Assembly: GCA_003211135.1 (NCBI GenBank)
Contig: QCTN01000008.1
Coordinates: 1-60,760 of the forward strand
Origin: Prochlorococcus sp. AG-673-L20
GTDB taxonomy: Bacteria > Cyanobacteriota > Cyanobacteriia > PCC-6307 > Cyanobiaceae
Reading direction: 5' to 3'
Length of the DNA: 60,760 nucleotides
Under the pieces are notes generated by a model. That model ran no database searches. It was not told the DNA's origin and worked only from the letters and a program-made list of their open reading frames with translations. The translations under genes were made by a program, and so were the position numbers. Of this stretch, positions 28,002-36,705 are shown one piece after another (positions within the stretch are counted from its first letter, which is position 1; the number at the start of each line of letters is the position of its first letter).

Positions 28002-29375
28002 ATGGTTTGCGAAAGCAATAATAAGTCATATCTTAAATCCCAACATTTAAAGATTATTGGCCAAAATACCTTAAGAGGAGAGGTGAAAATAAGTGGTGCA
28101 AAAAATTCAGCATTAGTATTACTTGCAGCGTCATTACTAACTGACGAAAAAATCATATTAGATAATGTTCCTATTCTGACTGATATTGAGAAAATGGGAA
28201 ATATACTTAAGAATTTAGGAGTAAGCTTACACAATAAAGATCATCAATTAATTATTGATTCAAAGAATATATCCATACGAGAACTTCCATATGAACTTGT
28301 AAATGGATTAAGAGCTAGTTTCTTTTGTATTGGAGCATTATTAACAAGATTTGGGGAGGCTTCAATACCTTTACCTGGTGGGTGCAATATTGGGGAAAGA
28401 CCTATCAACGAGCATATAAATGGACTAAAGGCACTAGGTGCAGAAATTATTATTGACAGAGATATCGTAAAGGCAAAACTAGTCGAGAAAAAAAGTAAAC
28501 TATTTGGTGCAAATATCAGATTAAATTGTCCAAGTGTTGGGGCTACTGAAACGTTAATAATGGCGGCATCCTTAGCAGAAGGCAGAACTGTAATAGAAAA
28601 TGCGGCAAGGGAGCCTGAAATTCAAGATTTATGTCAGATGTTAAATAAAATGGGAGCAAAAATTTATGACTCTGGTAAAGAAAAAATAATTATTGATGGA
28701 GTGCAAAAACTTCATGGCTGTACTCATAAAGTAATCCCAGATAGAATTGAAGCAGGAACTTTTTTAATAGCTGCTGCTGCAACTTCATCTTCAATTACAG
28801 TTTCTCCAGTAATTCCAAACCACTTAGAGGCAGTATTAAATAAGCTAGAAGAAAGTGGCAGTAAAATTATAAAAAAAGGAAATTCGATTTCAATTAAAGG
28901 TAATAAGATTAAAGCAGTAGATATAAAAACCGCTCCATTTCCAGGATTCCCTACAGACTTACAAGCCCCATTTATGGCTCTAATGACTATAGCTAAAGGA
29001 AGATCTAGGATCGCTGAAACAATTTTTGAAAATAGAATGAATCATGTTGAGCTTTTAAATCAAATGGGGAGTTCTATAACATTAAAAGATAATGTAGCTC
29101 ACATAAACGGAGTTAAAAAATTAAGAGGGATGACTTTAGTTGGGTTAGACTTGAGATCTTCAGCTGCTCTGATAATTGCTGCTTTAACATCTAAAAGTGT
29201 AAGTCATATATATGGACTTGAACATTTAGACAGAGGTTACGAAAATTTTGAATTAAAACTATCTCAATTAGGTATTCAAATTAAAAGACAAACTACAAAA
29301 AGTACAATTTACGAATCCAATTCTGATAGTGGTAGCTTTAACGAAAAGGAAATAACTGATATAAAGGCGGCTTAA
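28002..29375 (+). CDS. murA: UDP-N-acetylglucosamine 1-carboxyvinyltransferase
   Basis: Catalyses the first committed step of peptidoglycan synthesis and is the fosfomycin target. The catalytic cysteine is C128, in PLPGGCNIGERP. The two inside-out alpha-beta barrels are visible from repeated GA-rich strands. The C-terminal LRSSAALIIAALTS stretch is also typical. Its 457-aa length is slightly above the common ~420, mostly from extra N- and C-terminal tails. A 185-bp divergent spacer separates it from the SpoU gene. It converges on two tiny ORFs 8 bp away. Confidence 0.95.
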   Translation: MVCESNNKSYLKSQHLKIIGQNTLRGEVKISGAKNSALVLLAASLLTDEKIILDNVPILTDIEKMGNILKNLGVSLHNKDHQLIIDSKNISIRELPYELVNGLRASFFCIGALLTRFGEASIPLPGGCNIGERPINEHINGLKALGAEIIIDRDIVKAKLVEKKSKLFGANIRLNCPSVGATETLIMAASLAEGRTVIENAAREPEIQDLCQMLNKMGAKIYDSGKEKIIIDGVQKLHGCTHKVIPDRIEAGTFLIAAAATSSSITVSPVIPNHLEAVLNKLEESGSKIIKKGNSISIKGNKIKAVDIKTAPFPGFPTDLQAPFMALMTIAKGRSRIAETIFENRMNHVELLNQMGSSITLKDNVAHINGVKKLRGMTLVGLDLRSSAALIIAALTSKSVSHIYGLEHLDRGYENFELKLSQLGIQIKRQTTKSTIYESNSDSGSFNEKEITDIKAA

Positions 29376-29383
29376 ATGTAGCT

Positions 29384-29494
29384 TTAAACGTAAGCCACAT
29401 TAACAAGTGAAACACAACCAATAAAAAGGAAGGATAGTATCAAGAAACGAATAGACCAGGGCTTATTTAATCCATTAATTTTTATATCATTCAT
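29384..29494 (-). CDS. Tiny membrane protein, 36 aa, downstream partner
   Basis: A 36-codon frame, MNDIKINGLNKPWSIR followed by one membrane-length hydrophobic stretch (FLILSFLFIGCVSLVNVAYV). The ATG overlaps the stop of the upstream 39-aa ORF by 4 bp (ATGA), which suggests translational coupling. The stop lies 8 bp from the murA stop. I do not recognise a family: it does not match the Psb, Psa or Pet small subunits I know well. Confidence 0.5.
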   Translation of the reverse strand: MNDIKINGLNKPWSIRFLILSFLFIGCVSLVNVAYV

Positions 29495-29610
29495 ACCCAT
29501 GTACCTCCGTTAGAACCGAAAGCGGTAAAAATAGCTACTGCAATAAATAAATATGGTGCCAGTTTGAATGATAATTTTTGGGTTTTATTTTTTGTTTTAA
29601 TTCCTGACAT
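29491..29610 (-). CDS. Tiny membrane protein, 39 aa, upstream partner
   Basis: A 39-codon frame: a basic N-terminus (MSGIKTKNKTQKLSFK) then one hydrophobic segment (LAPYLFIAVAIFTAF) and a short GSNGGTWV tail. The positive-inside rule puts the N-terminus in the cytoplasm. It is coupled by an ATGA overlap to the 36-aa ORF. Such a pair resembles small photosynthetic or membrane-complex subunits, but that is inference only. Confidence 0.5.
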   Translation of the reverse strand: MSGIKTKNKTQKLSFKLAPYLFIAVAIFTAFGSNGGTWV

Positions 29611-29852
29611 GATTTTTTTTAATATATAACAAATATAACACAATATTACTATTCGTGAAGCCTAATCCGCAAGAATAGCCTATAAAACTCTAACCTGAGA
29701 CATATATGTATCAAAGATGTAGCTTAAACTATATTTTTAGCTTAATTGGTAATCCAATGTGTTCATTTTAAAATTTATTTTTAGTATTATTTATTTTTTT
29801 CTACAACTCATTTCTATAAAACAGAAAATGTAGTCAATGCCTGAATTATTGT

Positions 29853-29858
29853 TATAGT
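29853..29858 (+). promoter_or_regulatory. Likely -10 element for tRNA-Leu
   Basis: The hexamer TATAGT lies 30 bp before the mature 5' end of tRNA-Leu. Transcription would start near 29865, leaving a ~24-nt leader for RNase P to remove. The -35 region is weak. This is the best promoter-like motif in the 278 bp between the tiny ORFs and the tRNA; I see no other feature there. Confidence 0.4.
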
Positions 29859-29888
29859 TAAATAAGTTAATTATTTGTGAAGAGCCTT

Positions 29889-29970
29889 GGGAGCGTGGTG
29901 GAATTGGTAGACGCACCGCACTCAAAATGCGGCACCTTCGGGTATGTCGGTTCAAGTCCGACCGCTCCCA
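29889..29970 (+). tRNA. trnL: tRNA-Leu (anticodon CAA)
   Basis: The acceptor stem gggagcg pairs with cgctccc, with discriminator A at 29970. The anticodon stem ccgca/tgcgg closes the loop ctcaaaa, giving anticodon CAA (reads UUG). A long variable arm, as expected for Leu, follows, and the T-arm has the GTTCAAGTC loop. CCA is not encoded. argD begins 5 bp after the tRNA. Confidence 0.96.
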
Positions 29971-29975
29971 CTTTA

Positions 29976-31151
29976 ATGAATACTTATACGAGATTTAATA
30001 TATCTTTTAAGAAGGGTAATGGATGTTGGCTATGGGATGACAGAGGGAAAAAATATCTTGATGCTGTAGCAGGTATAGCAACATGTAGTTTAGGGCATAG
30101 CAATAGAATCTTAAGAAAAAAGTTATCTGCACAATTAAAAAAAGTTCAGCACATATCAAATCTTTATAAGATTGAAGAACAGGAAGAATTAAGCAAATAT
30201 TTAACCAGACATAGTTGTGCTGAAAGTGTTTTTTTCTGCAATAGTGGTGCTGAAGCAAATGAGGCAGCTATTAAATTAATCAAAAAGTATGGCAATACAG
30301 TATTTAAAGGTAAAGAATCTTTTATTCTTGCTGCCGAATCTAGCTTTCATGGAAGAACACTCGCAACTTTAAGTGCGACTGGTCAGCCTAAGTACCAAAA
30401 AGGTTTTGAACCAATGATCAAAGGTTTTAAGTTTTTCAAATATAACGATATTACTTCTGTAAAAAAATTATTTGAAGAATTAAAAGAAAATGACCAAAAA
30501 GCTTCCGGAATTTTAGTTGAACCTATTCAAGGAGAAGGAGGAGTAATACCTGGAGATAAAAAATTTTTTAAAGAATTAAAAGAAATTTGTAATCAAAACA
30601 ATTCTCTTTTAATTTTTGATGAAGTTCAGAGTGGAGTAGGAAGAACGGGAAAAATGTGGGGATATGAGAATCTAGAAATCGAACCTGATGGATTCACACT
30701 AGCTAAAGGGTTAGGCGGAGGGCATGCGATTGGTGCATTATTGGTACAAAAAAAAGCGAACATTTTTTTTCCTGGAGATCACGCAAGTACTTTTGGGGGC
30801 AATCCCTTTGCTTGTAGAGCTGCCATAACAGTTTTAGAAGAAATTAAAAGACGTAAAATTCTTAAAAACGTTTTCGAAAGAGGTAATCAATTAAATGAAG
30901 GTTTTACTAAAATTTCAGCAAAATTCCCTAAAATTATTAGTGGCATAAGAGGACTAGGACTAATACAAGGTCTTGTTATAAATGATTCTTACACAGATGC
31001 AAAAACAATCACATTAAAAGCTTTTGATAAAGGTTTACTTTTAGTACCTGCCGGAGGAAACGTGGTTCGGTTTGTACCGCCATTGATAATTTCGAGAAAT
31101 GAGATCAATATACTTTTAAAGAAGTTAGATTTAATTTTCGAAGAGATGTAA
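29976..31151 (+). CDS. argD: Acetylornithine aminotransferase
   Basis: PLP enzyme of arginine synthesis that converts N-acetylglutamate semialdehyde to N-acetylornithine. From the ATG at 29976 it has 391 residues. FCNSGAEANEAAIK binds PLP phosphate, D215 lies in IFDEVQSG, and the Schiff-base lysine K244 is in TLAKGLGGGHAIGA. A longer frame reaches back into the tRNA and is rejected as a start. With only 5 bp after tRNA-Leu, argD is probably co-transcribed with it and freed by tRNA 3' processing. Confidence 0.94.
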   Translation: MNTYTRFNISFKKGNGCWLWDDRGKKYLDAVAGIATCSLGHSNRILRKKLSAQLKKVQHISNLYKIEEQEELSKYLTRHSCAESVFFCNSGAEANEAAIKLIKKYGNTVFKGKESFILAAESSFHGRTLATLSATGQPKYQKGFEPMIKGFKFFKYNDITSVKKLFEELKENDQKASGILVEPIQGEGGVIPGDKKFFKELKEICNQNNSLLIFDEVQSGVGRTGKMWGYENLEIEPDGFTLAKGLGGGHAIGALLVQKKANIFFPGDHASTFGGNPFACRAAITVLEEIKRRKILKNVFERGNQLNEGFTKISAKFPKIISGIRGLGLIQGLVINDSYTDAKTITLKAFDKGLLLVPAGGNVVRFVPPLIISRNEINILLKKLDLIFEEM

Positions 31152-31172
31152 ATTCTATTAATTTTGATAAAT

Positions 31173-32396
31173 GTGAACATTGAGGATTTTGATTTGCTCT
31201 CGCCCAAATTAGAAAGGGAAAATATTCAATTAGGATTATCAAGAGTAAAAAATGCTCTAAGAGATTTAGATGACCCATGCAAAAAAATACCAGCTATTCA
31301 AATTGTAGGAACAAATGGTAAGGGTTCGATTACCGCTTTTATAGAAAACATTCTTTATGCAGATAAAAAGAATATTGGGGTTACTACTTCTCCTCACCTT
31401 TTTGATATCTGTGAAAGGATTAGAGTAAATAAAGAAAAAATTAGTAAGGAAGACTTTGAAAGACTTTTTAAGAAAATAAAAAATAATCTTTCAACCCATA
31501 AATTATCTCCTTTTGAACAAATTATTTGTTTTGCACTATATTTTTTTGATTTTAAAAAAGTAGATTTATTAATTCTTGAAGCTGGTTTAGGTGGACGATT
31601 AGACGCCACTACAGCCCATCCTCTAAGGCCAATAATTGCTATTGGAAATATAGGTTTAGACCATAAAGAATATCTTGGAGACTCAATTGAAAAAATTGCA
31701 AAAGAAAAAGTAGCAGTAATTGAAAAAAACTCATTTGTTATTTCTTGTCGTCAAGAAACTGAGGTTGAGAAAATAATTAAAGCAAGAGTCCAACAAGTTG
31801 GGGCAAAAATCATATGGAAAGAATCATTATCTAATGATTATGAAATTGGTTTAAAAGGAAATTTTCAAAAACAAAACGCAGCTGTTGCTATTGGAGTAAT
31901 TGAAGAACTAATTAATTTTGGCTTTAAGGTTAAAGAATGCTCCATTAAGGAAGGACTTAAAAATGCAAAATGGAGCGGGAGGTTAGAAATAATTAACTGT
32001 TTTAATAAAAATATTCTTGTTGATTCTGCTCATAATTACTCTGCGGCAAAAGCCCTTTCAGAGGAAAGGGGAACTTGGAATAATAATCAGGAAGGGATTT
32101 ATTGGATTTTAGGAGTCCAAAGACACAAAGATATTGCCTCAATGATAAAAGTTCTTATTAAAAAAAATGATCATATACTTTTAGTCCCAGTTCCTAATCA
32201 AGAAAGTTGGACATTAAAAGGTCTTTCTAATATTTATGAGCTAAATAATTTAAATATAAATGAGTTTGAAAAAGTTGATCTTGCTTTTAACTATCTTTTG
32301 GGGCTTGAAAAATGGCCAAAATGTAATCCTGTGCTTACAGGCTCAATATTTTTAGTTGCTGAGTTTATTAAATTTGCAAAAAATCAAAAGTATTAA
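31173..32396 (+). CDS. folC: Bifunctional folylpolyglutamate / dihydrofolate synthase
   Basis: Adds glutamate to folates (and to dihydropteroate). The P-loop is GTNGKGSITAFIE near residue 48. The Mur-ligase pattern follows: LEAGLGGRLDATTA, IGLDHKEYLGDS and WSGRLEI. The C-terminal domain has VDSAHNYSAAKAL. I chose GTG at 31173; an in-frame TTG at 31164 is also possible. It follows argD by 21 bp and overlaps the convergent oxidase by 4 bp. Confidence 0.92.
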   Translation: MNIEDFDLLSPKLERENIQLGLSRVKNALRDLDDPCKKIPAIQIVGTNGKGSITAFIENILYADKKNIGVTTSPHLFDICERIRVNKEKISKEDFERLFKKIKNNLSTHKLSPFEQIICFALYFFDFKKVDLLILEAGLGGRLDATTAHPLRPIIAIGNIGLDHKEYLGDSIEKIAKEKVAVIEKNSFVISCRQETEVEKIIKARVQQVGAKIIWKESLSNDYEIGLKGNFQKQNAAVAIGVIEELINFGFKVKECSIKEGLKNAKWSGRLEIINCFNKNILVDSAHNYSAAKALSEERGTWNNNQEGIYWILGVQRHKDIASMIKVLIKKNDHILLVPVPNQESWTLKGLSNIYELNNLNINEFEKVDLAFNYLLGLEKWPKCNPVLTGSIFLVAEFIKFAKNQKY

Positions 32397-33748
32397 ATAT
32401 TAAACTTATCTTTTATTTCCCACCCTTGCAATTTACCAGGATTTAATAAACCTTTTGGATCAAATTTTAATTTTGCTTTTACTTGATCAGAATCAATAAC
32501 TCCTAATCCTCCTCCCTCAACAGTTAATACATGTGGATTAAAAATAATTGCTCCCAGTTTCTTACAATTATCAATTATTTGGTTTATTTGATCAGAACTA
32601 TGCCATTTTATTACAGGCAAAGCAGCTAATCTAGGGACTCCTTGTTGAGCAACAGCTTCAATATGCCAAAGAATATTCTTACCCCATTTTACTCTCAAAG
32701 AATTAATTAATTCGAATTCCTTATTTAGAGGTAAAAGCATCTGTAAATATGTCCAGTTTTTGTCCTTTGCTCTCATATGAAGGGTTGTATGATTCCACAC
32801 TACTTCGGAGATTCCATTTGTTAATTTATCTTCTTCTCCAAGAAGAAAAGAATTAACTTCATATTTTTTGCAAATCAATTCAATAGTTTTTACCCCCCCA
32901 AGCGTTGATTGAATCAAAATCTTGTGACTTTTAGATTTACCTTTAAACCAGGTAGGCATTTGATCTACAATTTCCTTCTCAAGAATTGCGCCAAGCTTCA
33001 AGTCAATTGCTGCAGTGGTACATGTTTTTAATATTTCGATTGTCTTATTTAACTCTTCACAGTCAATTATTAACGAGTACCACTTACGTTTTATATCAGT
33101 AGCGATTAATAATGAAGTAATAATTCCATTAGTTCCATACGCATGATTTAAAGGTTCTGATTCTTGAGCATCAAATCTTAGTAATTTAGGTTCTTCATTT
33201 ATTGTTACAGCTTCTAAACCTATAAGATTCCCTGGATCTCTTAAAAATCCCCATCTAATTGATCCAATACCTCCGGAGCCCCCTGCAATAAAACCTCCTA
33301 TAGTCGCAGTTTTCCATGTACTGGGAAGCAACCTTAATTCTCTTCCATATTTTTCTAGTTCTGTATTTAAATCTCCCATTAAGCATCCAGATTGTACCTT
33401 TACGAAACCTGTCTCAGGATAAAATTCTTCAATTTTATTTAAACAATTCATTTGCATAACAATACCTTTAAACAAAGGGACAGCTTGTCCATAATTACCT
33501 GTTCCTGAACCTCTTAAAGTAAGTGGTATCGAAAATTCCCAACAAATTTCTGCTACTTTCTTTACTGCATTTTTATCAATAGGTCGTACCGCCAAGTCAG
33601 CTATACAACCATCTAGTCTCTTTTCGAGTATAGGAGAATAATTATAAAAGTCTTTTGAAAGCCTTTTTACATCGGAAGTCCTCTCAATAATTTCTAAATT
33701 ATCAATTTTTTTTAATTGTTCTATTAATTTTGAATTTCTTAATGACAT
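32393..33748 (-). CDS. FAD-linked oxidase / dehydrogenase (GlcD-like)
   Basis: A 451-residue flavoprotein of the FAD_binding_4 (PCMH) type. FAD-binding motifs are PLTLRGSGTGNYGQAVPLFKG near residue 75 and GGFIAGGSGGIGSIRWGFLRDPGNLI near 150. The C-terminus has the family's ending, DPKGLLNPGKLQGW. It resembles D-2-hydroxyacid (glycolate/lactate) dehydrogenases, but the substrate is not set by the sequence. It follows the amidohydrolase by 38 bp on the same strand and may act in the same pathway. Confidence 0.85.
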   Translation of the reverse strand: MSLRNSKLIEQLKKIDNLEIIERTSDVKRLSKDFYNYSPILEKRLDGCIADLAVRPIDKNAVKKVAEICWEFSIPLTLRGSGTGNYGQAVPLFKGIVMQMNCLNKIEEFYPETGFVKVQSGCLMGDLNTELEKYGRELRLLPSTWKTATIGGFIAGGSGGIGSIRWGFLRDPGNLIGLEAVTINEEPKLLRFDAQESEPLNHAYGTNGIITSLLIATDIKRKWYSLIIDCEELNKTIEILKTCTTAAIDLKLGAILEKEIVDQMPTWFKGKSKSHKILIQSTLGGVKTIELICKKYEVNSFLLGEEDKLTNGISEVVWNHTTLHMRAKDKNWTYLQMLLPLNKEFELINSLRVKWGKNILWHIEAVAQQGVPRLAALPVIKWHSSDQINQIIDNCKKLGAIIFNPHVLTVEGGGLGVIDSDQVKAKLKFDPKGLLNPGKLQGWEIKDKFNI

Positions 33749-33786
33749 TAATAATTAATTTTTTACTTTAAATATAAAATAATTGA

Positions 33787-35022
33787 TTAGCTATACAATT
33801 CGCCGTTTATAAGGACTTCTCTCTTTAAATTAGTTGAGAAAATATCCGCCCACTTTTCAGCATCTAAAAGCACAAAATCCACAGGGCAACCTTTTTTAAC
33901 CAACCCGTCCCAAGTTAAATTCAATAATCTACTTGGTGACAAAAAAATGGAAGATAAAGTCAATCTTTCCCAAGGATTTAATTGAAGCATTGGCATTGCA
34001 AGAGACATCAAATAAACGGGATCGTAATTACCAAAAGGATACCAGGGGTCTTGAACATTATCGCTCCCGATAGAAACATCGACTAATGATTTTTGTAGTT
34101 GCTTTATTGGTGCAACTGGTCTATTTAAAGATGTAATTTGTTCTTTCCGATTGAGCAACCAGAAATTAGTAAGAGGAAGTGCAATCACTTTTATATCTTT
34201 CTCAGCAATTTTGCTTCCCAGATTAAGTATTTCATTATTGTCTAGAGATAAAATACTACTTAAATGACTACACGTTATTGGGACTTTAATATTTAATCTA
34301 TCAATAGTTTCTAAAAGAACTTTAATACCCGCTCCTGGCTCAATAGTTGATTCATCTATGTGCAAATCAATTTCTAATTTATATTTATCTGCAAGCAAGA
34401 GAGTTTTAGAGAGCAAGTATTTTATTTTTGTTTTATTTATAAAGGGAGGAACAAGAACTCCACCTAAAATACCCTTTTCCTTAGAAAACATTTTTGCCAA
34501 TTCCTCTCCATTGGGAGTATCCCAAAACTCCAATGGAGCTAATGCTACATATTGCAATTTCAACTTAGAGGAATATTTTTTTTGGAGTTTAAAAAGCTCA
34601 TCCCAAATATTTTTATCCTGACTTTCGTAGGTATCAACATGACTCCTAATAGCTCTATAACCATTTTTAAGAGCCAAGTTGAGTGATTTTTCAGCTCTCT
34701 CTAAAACTTTAATTTTAGACCTAGTTTTATGCTCCTCTAAATTTACTGATAAGGCCTCTTGATAGTTTGATTTAAAATTGGGAAACTCTCCAAAAGTGAA
34801 AGCTTTATCAATATGTGAGTGAGTCTCAACAAATCTTGGGAAAAGAATTTTTTTTGGTTTTTTATTTTTAATATTTATCGGCTTTAGTTCAGAAACAATT
34901 CCTTTTTCCCAAGCAACAAAAACAGAAGCGAAACCCTCATCATCAACATTGAGGTTATCAGCATTTTCTATTTCACAAAGGCATCTGGGTATAAGAACCT
35001 CTGTTTTTCCGGAGTTGATCAA
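33787..35022 (-). CDS. Amidohydrolase-family protein (cytosine-deaminase-like)
   Basis: A 411-residue metal-dependent hydrolase. Metal ligands are visible: HxH in VETHSHIDKAF near residue 70, RSHVDTYES, DLHIDES, CSHLSS and the late Asp in SIGSDNVQDPWYPFG. The pattern is close to cytosine deaminase and relatives that hydrolyse cyclic amidines. Whether the substrate is a pyrimidine is inference. It is upstream of the FAD-linked oxidase in what looks like a two-gene operon. Confidence 0.82.
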   Translation of the reverse strand: MINSGKTEVLIPRCLCEIENADNLNVDDEGFASVFVAWEKGIVSELKPINIKNKKPKKILFPRFVETHSHIDKAFTFGEFPNFKSNYQEALSVNLEEHKTRSKIKVLERAEKSLNLALKNGYRAIRSHVDTYESQDKNIWDELFKLQKKYSSKLKLQYVALAPLEFWDTPNGEELAKMFSKEKGILGGVLVPPFINKTKIKYLLSKTLLLADKYKLEIDLHIDESTIEPGAGIKVLLETIDRLNIKVPITCSHLSSILSLDNNEILNLGSKIAEKDIKVIALPLTNFWLLNRKEQITSLNRPVAPIKQLQKSLVDVSIGSDNVQDPWYPFGNYDPVYLMSLAMPMLQLNPWERLTLSSIFLSPSRLLNLTWDGLVKKGCPVDFVLLDAEKWADIFSTNLKREVLINGELYS

Positions 35023-35156
35023 GATTTAATATGCTTTTATTTTATTTTAAAACATCAATAAAGCTTATATAGAAATAGGAAAATACTTCAAAATCTTCTA
35101 AAACGTACAAATATGCATGAAATTTTACACGTAAGTTGTTAAATTTATATATGTGA

Positions 35157-35230
35157 GGCGGGCGTCGCCAAGTGGTTAAGGCAGTGGCTTGTGGCGCCGC
35201 TATTCGGGGGTTCGAATCCCCTCGCTCGCC
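35157..35230 (+). tRNA. trnH: tRNA-His (anticodon GTG)
   Basis: The acceptor stem GCGGGCG at 35158-35164 pairs with CGCTCGC at 35223-35229. The extra G-1 at 35157 faces C73 at 35230, the His identity element. The anticodon stem gtggc/gccgc closes the loop ttgtggc, giving anticodon GTG. The T-arm GGGGGTTCGAATCCCCT is canonical. CCA is not encoded. Confidence 0.95.
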
Positions 35231-35305
35231 CTCAAAAATATTGCTCCAAAATTATTTAAACTATAATTTTGAATTAACAAAAGTCCTTCAAAACTTTTTT
35301 GCAAA

Positions 35306-36697
35306 GTGCTAACCAAACCAATACAAGAAGAAAAGACTTACAAAAATTCCTCTATTGGTAGTTATTGGATAACAACTTTTGGTTGCCAAATGAATAAGGC
35401 CGATTCCGAAAGGATGGCTGGTACTCTTGAAAAAATGGGATATTCCAGAGCTATTGATGAATTAAAAGCGGATTTAGTTTTATATAACACCTGCACAATA
35501 AGAGATAGCGCTCAGCAAAAGGTTTACAGTTTTTTAGGAAAACAAGTCAAAAGAAAGCATAGCACTCCCAAATTAAAATTAGTTGTGGCAGGTTGCCTCG
35601 CACAACAAGAGGGTGAATCTCTTTTGAGAAGAGTGCCCGAACTTGATCTAATAATGGGGCCACAACACGTTAACAATCTTGAAAATCTTTTAGAGAGGGT
35701 TGATTCAGGTAATCAGGTCGTAGCCACTGAAGAAACTTTTATATCTGAAGATATTACTAATCCAAGAAGAGATAGCTCTATTTGTGGTTGGGTGAATATC
35801 ATTTATGGTTGCAATGAAAGATGCTCTTATTGTGTTGTCCCATCTGTTAGAGGTAAAGAACAGTCAAGATATCCAGATGCAATTAAAAGTGAAATAGAAA
35901 CTTTAGCTCATAATAATTTTAAAGAGGTAACTCTTTTAGGGCAAAATATTGATGCCTACGGTAGAGATCTTCCTGGAACAACAAAAGAAGGCCGGAAGAA
36001 AAAGAACCTTACTGATCTTCTTTATTTTATTCATGATGTAGAGGGAATTAAGAGAATAAGATTTTCTACAAGTCATCCAAAATATTTTTCAAAAAGACTT
36101 ATAAACGCTTGTTATGAATTAGACAAAGTTTGCGAACATTTTCATATTCCGTTCCAAAGTGGTAATGATGAAATCCTGAGATTGATGGCTAGAGGTTACA
36201 CAATCGAAAAATATAAAAGAATAATTGAAAATATAAGACAATTAATGCCAAATGCATCAATTACTGCTGATGCAATAGTTGCTTTCCCAGGAGAAACAGA
36301 AAACCAATATCGTGAGACATTAAAATTAATATCTGATATTGGCTTTGATCAAGTTATGACTGCCGCCTATTCTCCAAGACCAAATACCCCAGCTGCTATT
36401 TGGGATAATCAAATTCCTGAAAAAGTTAAAAAGGAAAGATTAAAAGAAATTAATGAACTAGTTGAAACAACATCTAGGAAAAGAAATCAAAGATATTTAA
36501 ATAATATTGAAAGTGTTTTAATTGAGGGCTTGAATCCAAAAAATACCTCGCAAATAATGGGAAGGACCAGAACTAACAGACTTACTTTTGTAGAAATACC
36601 AAAAAATATTGGATTTAATTATTCATTCGGTGATGAAATAAATGTCAAAATAAAAGAAGCGAGATCTTTTTCTTTAAGCGGTCAAATTTGTAAGTAA
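35306..36697 (+). CDS. miaB: tRNA-2-methylthio-N6-dimethylallyladenosine synthase
   Basis: Radical-SAM methylthiotransferase that converts i6A37 to ms2i6A37. The N-terminal cluster ligands are C27, C63 and C97. The radical-SAM C169-x3-C173-x2-C176 lies in [22 protein letters not shown] domain follows at the C-terminus. The chosen start is GTG at 35306, which gives a normal 463-aa length. It precedes ddl by 8 bp. Confidence 0.94.
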   Translation: MLTKPIQEEKTYKNSSIGSYWITTFGCQMNKADSERMAGTLEKMGYSRAIDELKADLVLYNTCTIRDSAQQKVYSFLGKQVKRKHSTPKLKLVVAGCLAQQEGESLLRRVPELDLIMGPQHVNNLENLLERVDSGNQVVATEETFISEDITNPRRDSSICGWVNIIYGCNERCSYCVVPSVRGKEQSRYPDAIKSEIETLAHNNFKEVTLLGQNIDAYGRDLPGTTKEGRKKKNLTDLLYFIHDVEGIKRIRFSTSHPKYFSKRLINACYELDKVCEHFHIPFQSGNDEILRLMARGYTIEKYKRIIENIRQLMPNASITADAIVAFPGETENQYRETLKLISDIGFDQVMTAAYSPRPNTPAAIWDNQIPEKVKKERLKEINELVETTSRKRNQRYLNNIESVLIEGLNPKNTSQIMGRTRTNRLTFVEIPKNIGFNYSFGDEINVKIKEARSFSLSGQICK

Positions 36698-36705
36698 TTT
36701 TCTAA

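Noticed and set aside
29705-29770. Short ORF (21 aa) upstream of tRNA-Leu
   Set aside because: Too short, no ribosome-binding site, and composition consistent with chance in AT-rich DNA.
29877-29975. Upstream extension of the argD frame through tRNA-Leu
   Set aside because: The extra N-terminal residues are just the tRNA sequence translated; the standard ArgD start is at 29976.
35157-35230. Integration site at tRNA-His
   Set aside because: No integrase, direct repeat of the tRNA end or composition change is seen around it.
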